Shown piece by piece: positions 5,413 to 6,858 of a DNA stretch of 6,858 bases. The number at the start of each line of letters is the position of its first letter. Positions within the stretch are counted from its first letter, which is position 1. Below the pieces are notes generated by a model. That model ran no database searches, was not told the origin of the DNA, and was given only the letters and a program-made list of their open reading frames with translations. The DNA lies in assembly GCA_021826605.1 (NCBI GenBank), contig JAKAZF010000149.1, positions 1 to 6,858 on the forward strand, read 5' to 3'. The position numbers were made by a program, and so were the translations under genes. Origin of the DNA: Planctomycetota bacterium (GTDB lineage Bacteria > Planctomycetota > Phycisphaerae > WQYP01).

Positions 5413-6231
5413 ATGACCACCGCCCAGACGTTCATTCAATGCCAATGGTGCACGACGCAAAGCCCGTTGGGCACACCCTCGTGCCCGAGTTGCGGCGCAC
5501 CGCTGGATAGCCGAAATGTGGTCAGTGATTCCGGCTGGACGGCGGCCCCGCGCATCCGGGATATGACCCGCATTGAATTTGGCTCGAGCACCTGCCAGGT
5601 GGAGGGGCACATGGTTCCGGTGGCGGATTTGCAGCTTGGTGCCGGAGATGCGGTGTTTTTTGAACATCATGTCATGCTGTGGAAAGATGATTCAGTTCCA
5701 CTGGAAAATTTGTCGTTAAGCGGCGGCGTTACGCGGTTGTTTGCGGGCATGCCGTTCAGCATTTCCCTGGCAAAAGGGCCGGGGCATATCGCCTTTTCAC
5801 GTGATGCCGCGGGAGAACTTGTGGTGCTGCCCATGCATCCGGGAATGGAAATGGATGTGCGGGAACATGCGTTCGTGCTGGCATCCTATTCGCTGGAATA
5901 TTCTTTTGTGCGTGTGAAGGGGCTGGCGAACATCTTTTTTGGCGGCGAGGGAATGTTCATGGACCGGTTTGTCACCCGCACGGCGCGGGGCTTGCTGATG
6001 CTGCACGGCTACGGAAACGTCTTTCAACGGACGCTTAAACCAGGCGAAAGTATTCTCATCGAGCCGGGCGGATTTTTATACAAAGATTCCTCGGTGGCAA
6101 TGGATGTGGAATTTCAGAAAATTGGAGGTTCCTTCCTGGGCGGAAAAGCCATGGCTCTGGCCCGGGTACGCGGTCCGGGACGGGTAGGAATTCAGTCAAT
6201 GTATCATCACCATCATCAGGATCGGAAATAA
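5413..6231 (+). CDS. AIM24 family protein with N-terminal zinc ribbon
   Basis: A complete 272-residue protein. Residues 10-27 form a zinc-ribbon-like knuckle pair (Cys10, Cys13, Cys24, Cys27; CX2C-X10-CX2C, the second being CPSCGAPL). A linker leads to an AIM24 (TIGR00266/DUF124) beta-structure domain at about 52-264. Diagnostic stretches are FEHHVMLWKDDSV (83-95), FFGGEGMFMDRF (175-186), GLLMLHGYGNVFQRTLKPGE (193-212), a VEFQKIGG strand (232-239), and RGPGRVGIQS (253-262), all typical of the family. The repeated GG..F.../RGPG elements reflect the internal beta repeats of the fold. The family is named after a yeast mitochondrial protein, and its bacterial role is not established. There is no signal peptide or membrane helix, so it is predicted to be cytoplasmic. 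The protein ends YHHHHQDRK, a natural histidine run. The start is clear: AGGAG eight bases before the ATG. The next gene is a paralogue 11 bases downstream. Confidence 0.88.
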   Translation: MTTAQTFIQCQWCTTQSPLGTPSCPSCGAPLDSRNVVSDSGWTAAPRIRDMTRIEFGSSTCQVEGHMVPVADLQLGAGDAVFFEHHVMLWKDDSVPLENLSLSGGVTRLFAGMPFSISLAKGPGHIAFSRDAAGELVVLPMHPGMEMDVREHAFVLASYSLEYSFVRVKGLANIFFGGEGMFMDRFVTRTARGLLMLHGYGNVFQRTLKPGESILIEPGGFLYKDSSVAMDVEFQKIGGSFLGGKAMALARVRGPGRVGIQSMYHHHHQDRK

Positions 6232-6237
6232 GGGGGT
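6231..6237 (+). promoter_or_regulatory. Ribosome binding site overlapping the upstream stop codon
   Basis: AGGGGGT begins at the last base of the TAA stop (6229-6231) of the first AIM24 gene and lies five bases before ATG 6243. Stop and ribosome site overlap, which suggests translational coupling of the two paralogues. Confidence 0.55.
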
Positions 6238-6242
6238 AAAAC

Positions 6243-6858
6243 ATGGATCAGCCGCAAACATCGCCTGTTACAACGCGCTGTCAATGGTGTGGTAATGCGT
6301 TTATCGGGTCAGCAGCGCCCGGCAATTGCCCGCGTTGCGGCGCCCCGTTGCGCATCGCTGCGCGGCGCGATGACGGAGGCTGGACGGAACTGCCGCCGAT
6401 AGCGGACATGGCGCGCATTCAATTCGGGTCCAGTTCCGTGCAGATCGAAGGCCATAGCGTGCCGGTGGCGGATTTTAATCTTGGTTCCGGCAATCATATT
6501 TATTTTTCGCACCATTATCTGTTATGGCGGGATGATCAGGTGCTGCTGGGGCAGATGTCCCTGCGCGGGGGAATCACCCGCATGTTTGCCGGCCTTCCGG
6601 TATTTATGCTTGAAGCGTATGGTCCGGGTCGGATGGCTTTATCCCGCGATGAGCCAGGCGAAACGGTGGCGGTTCCGTTAAACCCCGGACAGGCTGTGCA
6701 CGTACTGGAACACAAATTTCTGGCAGCAACAGGGCAGGTAAGCTATGACTGGACGGACCTGGGGATTTTCTTCCTGGTGCGCAAGGGTAATAATTCCGAT
6801 GATCAGGATTATGTATATCCTGTCGGACGTTTTATCGATGTATTCCGTTGTGAAAAGG
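6243..6858 (+). CDS. Second AIM24 family paralogue with N-terminal zinc ribbon, cut by the window end
   Basis: The frame is open from ATG 6243 to the end of the window (205 codons shown, C-terminus missing). Cys13, Cys16, Cys29 and Cys32 form a CX2C-X12-CX2C zinc ribbon (RCQWCG ... CPRCGAPL). The AIM24 domain starts at DMARIQFGSSSVQIEGHSVPVADF (55-78) and aligns directly with the first copy (DMTRIEFGSSTCQVEGHMVPVADL). SHHYLLWRDDQV (89-100) and GGITRMFAGLPV (109-120) are also shared. The copies diverge after about residue 160: the FFGGEGMFMDRF stretch of copy one is replaced by FFLVRKGNNSDDQDYVYPVGRFIDVF (176-201). Copy two therefore belongs to a different AIM24 subtype, not a recent identical duplicate. 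Gene order and 11-base spacing indicate an operon. The two proteins might form a hetero-oligomer, but that is inferred. Confidence 0.87.
   Translation, partial: MDQPQTSPVTTRCQWCGNAFIGSAAPGNCPRCGAPLRIAARRDDGGWTELPPIADMARIQFGSSSVQIEGHSVPVADFNLGSGNHIYFSHHYLLWRDDQVLLGQMSLRGGITRMFAGLPVFMLEAYGPGRMALSRDEPGETVAVPLNPGQAVHVLEHKFLAATGQVSYDWTDLGIFFLVRKGNNSDDQDYVYPVGRFIDVFRCEK

Noticed and set aside
6199..6231. C-terminal HHHH as a cloning tag or vector artefact
   Set aside because: The run is only four His, followed by QDRK and a natural operon junction; family-typical RGPGRVGIQS precedes it directly.

Overview
The window looks like chromosomal DNA of a Gram-negative-type bacterium with moderate GC content. 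Lipoprotein sorting (an LPAC lipobox) and an LpoB-like protein tail point to an outer membrane. The lineage is an inference: an LpoB-like gene followed by a TPR lipoprotein, a eukaryotic-type (GT3) glycogen synthase, and zinc-ribbon AIM24 proteins together would fit the Planctomycetota/PVC group. No rRNA or other marker gene is present to prove it.

Layout. Bases 2-91 (+) are the last 29 codons of an LpoB-like protein. It is followed, probably in the same operon, by a TPR lipoprotein resembling the COG3014 group (137-1366, +). Next come three minus-strand genes that read toward this pair: a histidine phosphatase (5273-4596), a GT3 glycogen synthase (4489-2363) and a zinc-free medium-chain dehydrogenase/quinone oxidoreductase (2322-1369). 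The stop codons of the lipoprotein and the dehydrogenase are only 2 bases apart, so the two transcripts converge with no spacer. A 139-bp divergent intergenic region (5274-5412) carries back-to-back promoter candidates and a perfect dyad. To its right are two tandem paralogous AIM24-family genes with N-terminal zinc ribbons (5413-6231, and 6243 to beyond the window end), translationally close and clearly one operon.

How the genes may work together. The left pair probably acts at the cell envelope. The glycogen synthase builds alpha-1,4-glucan and keeps both the catalytic Glu pair and the six-arginine helix that binds glucose-6-phosphate in the yeast and animal enzymes. This suggests allosteric control of a eukaryotic type in a bacterium. 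The phosphatase and dehydrogenase flank it on the same strand, but nothing in their sequences ties them to glycogen. The AIM24 pair has no established biochemical role; the duplication and the divergence between the copies are visible directly.

No tRNA, rRNA, CRISPR array, insertion sequence or phage gene was seen. No gene-free stretch exceeds 140 bp. The most notable items are the GT3 enzyme with its long disordered N-terminal extension, a terminator-like alternating hairpin inside that extension, the AIM24 tandem, and the dyad in the divergent promoter region.
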